Assembly (NCBI GenBank): GCA_029934845.1
Contig: JAOZLN010000143.1
Span: forward strand, 1 to 6,698
DNA from: Candidatus Sabulitectum sp.
Lineage (GTDB): Bacteria > Fermentibacterota > Fermentibacteria > Fermentibacterales > JCC-6
Length of the DNA stretch: 6,698 nucleotides
Direction of reading: 5' to 3'
The number at the start of each line of letters is the position of its first letter. Position 1 is the stretch's first letter. The position numbers and the translations under genes are program-made. Of the stretch, positions 5,998 through 6,698 are shown in pieces. Below the pieces are notes generated by a model. The model worked only from the letters and a program-made list of their open reading frames with translations. It was not told the origin of the DNA and made no database searches.

Positions 5998-6579
5998 TCA
6001 AGTTGCTGTTTCATCTACCCTTGCTAAAGGATAGCTGCTCAAAGCAGAATCCGAATCGCATCCTAAATGCTGCAAGTCGAATACGAAACCCACTCCGGAA
6101 TATGTTTCAGATCCAATGGTGATCTCTTTAAATTCTTTTCCTGCTCCTCCATGCTTCCTGTAGAAGGAATTGTTTTTTGCTCCCAGCAAGGTCCATACGA
6201 TCATTTTCCTGCAGTTGTTGATCTTGAAGTGTTTTGTCATCTTATCCAGCAGAATACTGCCGATACCATTCCCCTGCTCCTCGGGCGATACGTAAAGACC
6301 AACGATCTGACAATCGTATTCCCCCTCTTCCATTCTTCCTGAAACAAAACCGTATACTGATCTGTTTTTCTCAAAAACATAAACAGTCTGCGAGTGTTTC
6401 TCTATTATGCCGGCAAACATTTTCGAGTATTTATCTCTGCTCAGTGTTGCGGGATAATCAGCATTAACAATTCCCGTGTATGCGTTCTGCCAGGCTGCAA
6501 CAAGCACACCGGCCATGAAATCAGCATCTTCGATCTTTGCAGGACGAATTTCTATCTGATGCAATGCTACCCGCCACAC
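5998..6579 (-). CDS. GNAT family N-acetyltransferase
   Basis: Predicted acetyl-CoA-dependent N-acetyltransferase; substrate unknown. The N-terminal IEIRPAKIEDADFMAGVLVA (9-28) is the typical first strand and helix, with AWQNAYTGIV after it as in the RimI-like/small-molecule subgroup. Motif A is IVGLYVSPEEQGNGIGSILL (92-111), whose QGNGIG loop binds the acetyl-CoA pyrophosphate. Motif B is seen in FYRKHGGAG (139-147). Similarity to the fold appears to end near GFVFDLQHL (164-172); the last 21 residues are a polar tail I do not recognise. The start is uncertain: GTG 6579 overlaps the end of the MogA/MoaB-type gene by 13 bases, while TTG 6564, two bases after that gene's stop, would give MHQIEIRPA, closer to the usual family start, with GGCGGG as a poor ribosome site. 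Either way translation is coupled to the upstream gene. Confidence 0.87.
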   Translation of the reverse strand: MWRVALHQIEIRPAKIEDADFMAGVLVAAWQNAYTGIVNADYPATLSRDKYSKMFAGIIEKHSQTVYVFEKNRSVYGFVSGRMEEGEYDCQIVGLYVSPEEQGNGIGSILLDKMTKHFKINNCRKMIVWTLLGAKNNSFYRKHGGAGKEFKEITIGSETYSGVGFVFDLQHLGCDSDSALSSYPLARVDETAT

Positions 6580-6698
6580 CTGCCAACCGAACCACGGAGA
6601 ACTTCAAGGGCATGGGGAAGGATAGGAAGCAGGAATTCAACACATTCGTAAACAGCTTTGACGCTGCCTGGAAGGTTGACAACAAGGGTGTTTCCCTT
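6567..6698 (-). CDS. MogA/MoaB-family molybdenum cofactor biosynthesis protein, C-terminal end (5' end outside window)
   Basis: Reading the minus strand from the right edge gives 43 residues before a TAG at 6569-6567. They contain GNTLVVNLPGSVKAVYECV followed by EFLLPILPHALEVLRG. This is the C-terminal signature of MogA/MoaB/Cnx1G proteins, in which LPG(S/N)-x-KAV-E forms part of the molybdopterin-binding site and the helix LLP-LPHAL closes the domain. Members adenylylate molybdopterin before molybdate insertion; the exact subtype cannot be told from this fragment. Only the C-terminal quarter or so of a typical 160-190 residue protein is visible. The short tail SVGRCGG is unremarkable. The gene precedes and overlaps the GNAT gene, so they share a transcript. 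The same bases are also open on the plus strand, but that frame has no family similarity. Confidence 0.88.
   Translation of the reverse strand, partial: KGNTLVVNLPGSVKAVYECVEFLLPILPHALEVLRGSVGRCGG

Noticed and set aside
6564..6600. Possible integron attC-like recombination site at the GNAT/MogA junction
   Set aside because: No core-site pair (RYYYAAC/GTTRRRY) in the right arrangement, and the sequence is explained by coding for the MogA/MoaB-type C-terminus.
6519..6698. Open plus-strand frame running off the right edge, with ATG at 6564 and 6612
   Set aside because: It is antisense to the MogA/MoaB-type C-terminus, which has clear family motifs; the plus-strand translation resembles nothing and lacks a ribosome site.

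Overview
The window looks like a chromosome fragment from a Gram-negative-type bacterium. An outer-membrane beta-barrel of the capsule-assembly Wzi class sits directly behind two RNA-modification genes, and the base composition is moderate. Several protein types here (DUF4160 with DUF2442, and a winged-helix regulator beginning MLIELLSSR) are common in anaerobic and environmental lineages such as the FCB group and former Deltaproteobacteria. I cannot place it more precisely from sequence alone.

Left part (1-4938, all + strand): a compact run of five genes that looks like one transcription unit. First comes the acidic, low-complexity C-terminal end of an unrecognised protein. It overlaps tgt (queuosine tRNA-guanine transglycosylase, TTG start), which in turn overlaps an RlmD/RumA-type Fe-S 23S rRNA m5U methyltransferase. 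A Wzi-like outer-membrane protein follows with no gap. Last, after about 31 bases, is a protein of unknown role whose two halves resemble, by eye, the cytoplasmic domain of GspF/PilC and the N-terminal subdomain of the GspE/PilB ATPase, with no ATPase core.

Middle (4939-5442): a short non-coding stretch with a small GC hairpin, then a striking 44-bp near-perfect palindrome. The palindrome lies immediately upstream of a small winged-helix regulator. That reading frame is broken by an in-frame TAA where relatives carry an acidic residue; recognisable family sequence continues after the stop and then fades. The palindrome looks like an operator for this regulator or a relative.

Right part (5443-6698, all - strand): reading leftwards from the right edge, the C-terminal end of a MogA/MoaB-type molybdenum cofactor protein (cut by the window edge) overlaps a GNAT acetyltransferase. 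After an 89-base gap comes an overlapping DUF4160/DUF2442 pair that resembles a two-gene toxin-antitoxin-style cassette. The two transcription directions converge near 5383-5442.

The + strand genes look like housekeeping and envelope functions. The region from about 4940 to 5910 has an accessory character (decayed regulator, palindrome, small DUF pair). No RNA gene, insertion sequence or CRISPR array was seen.
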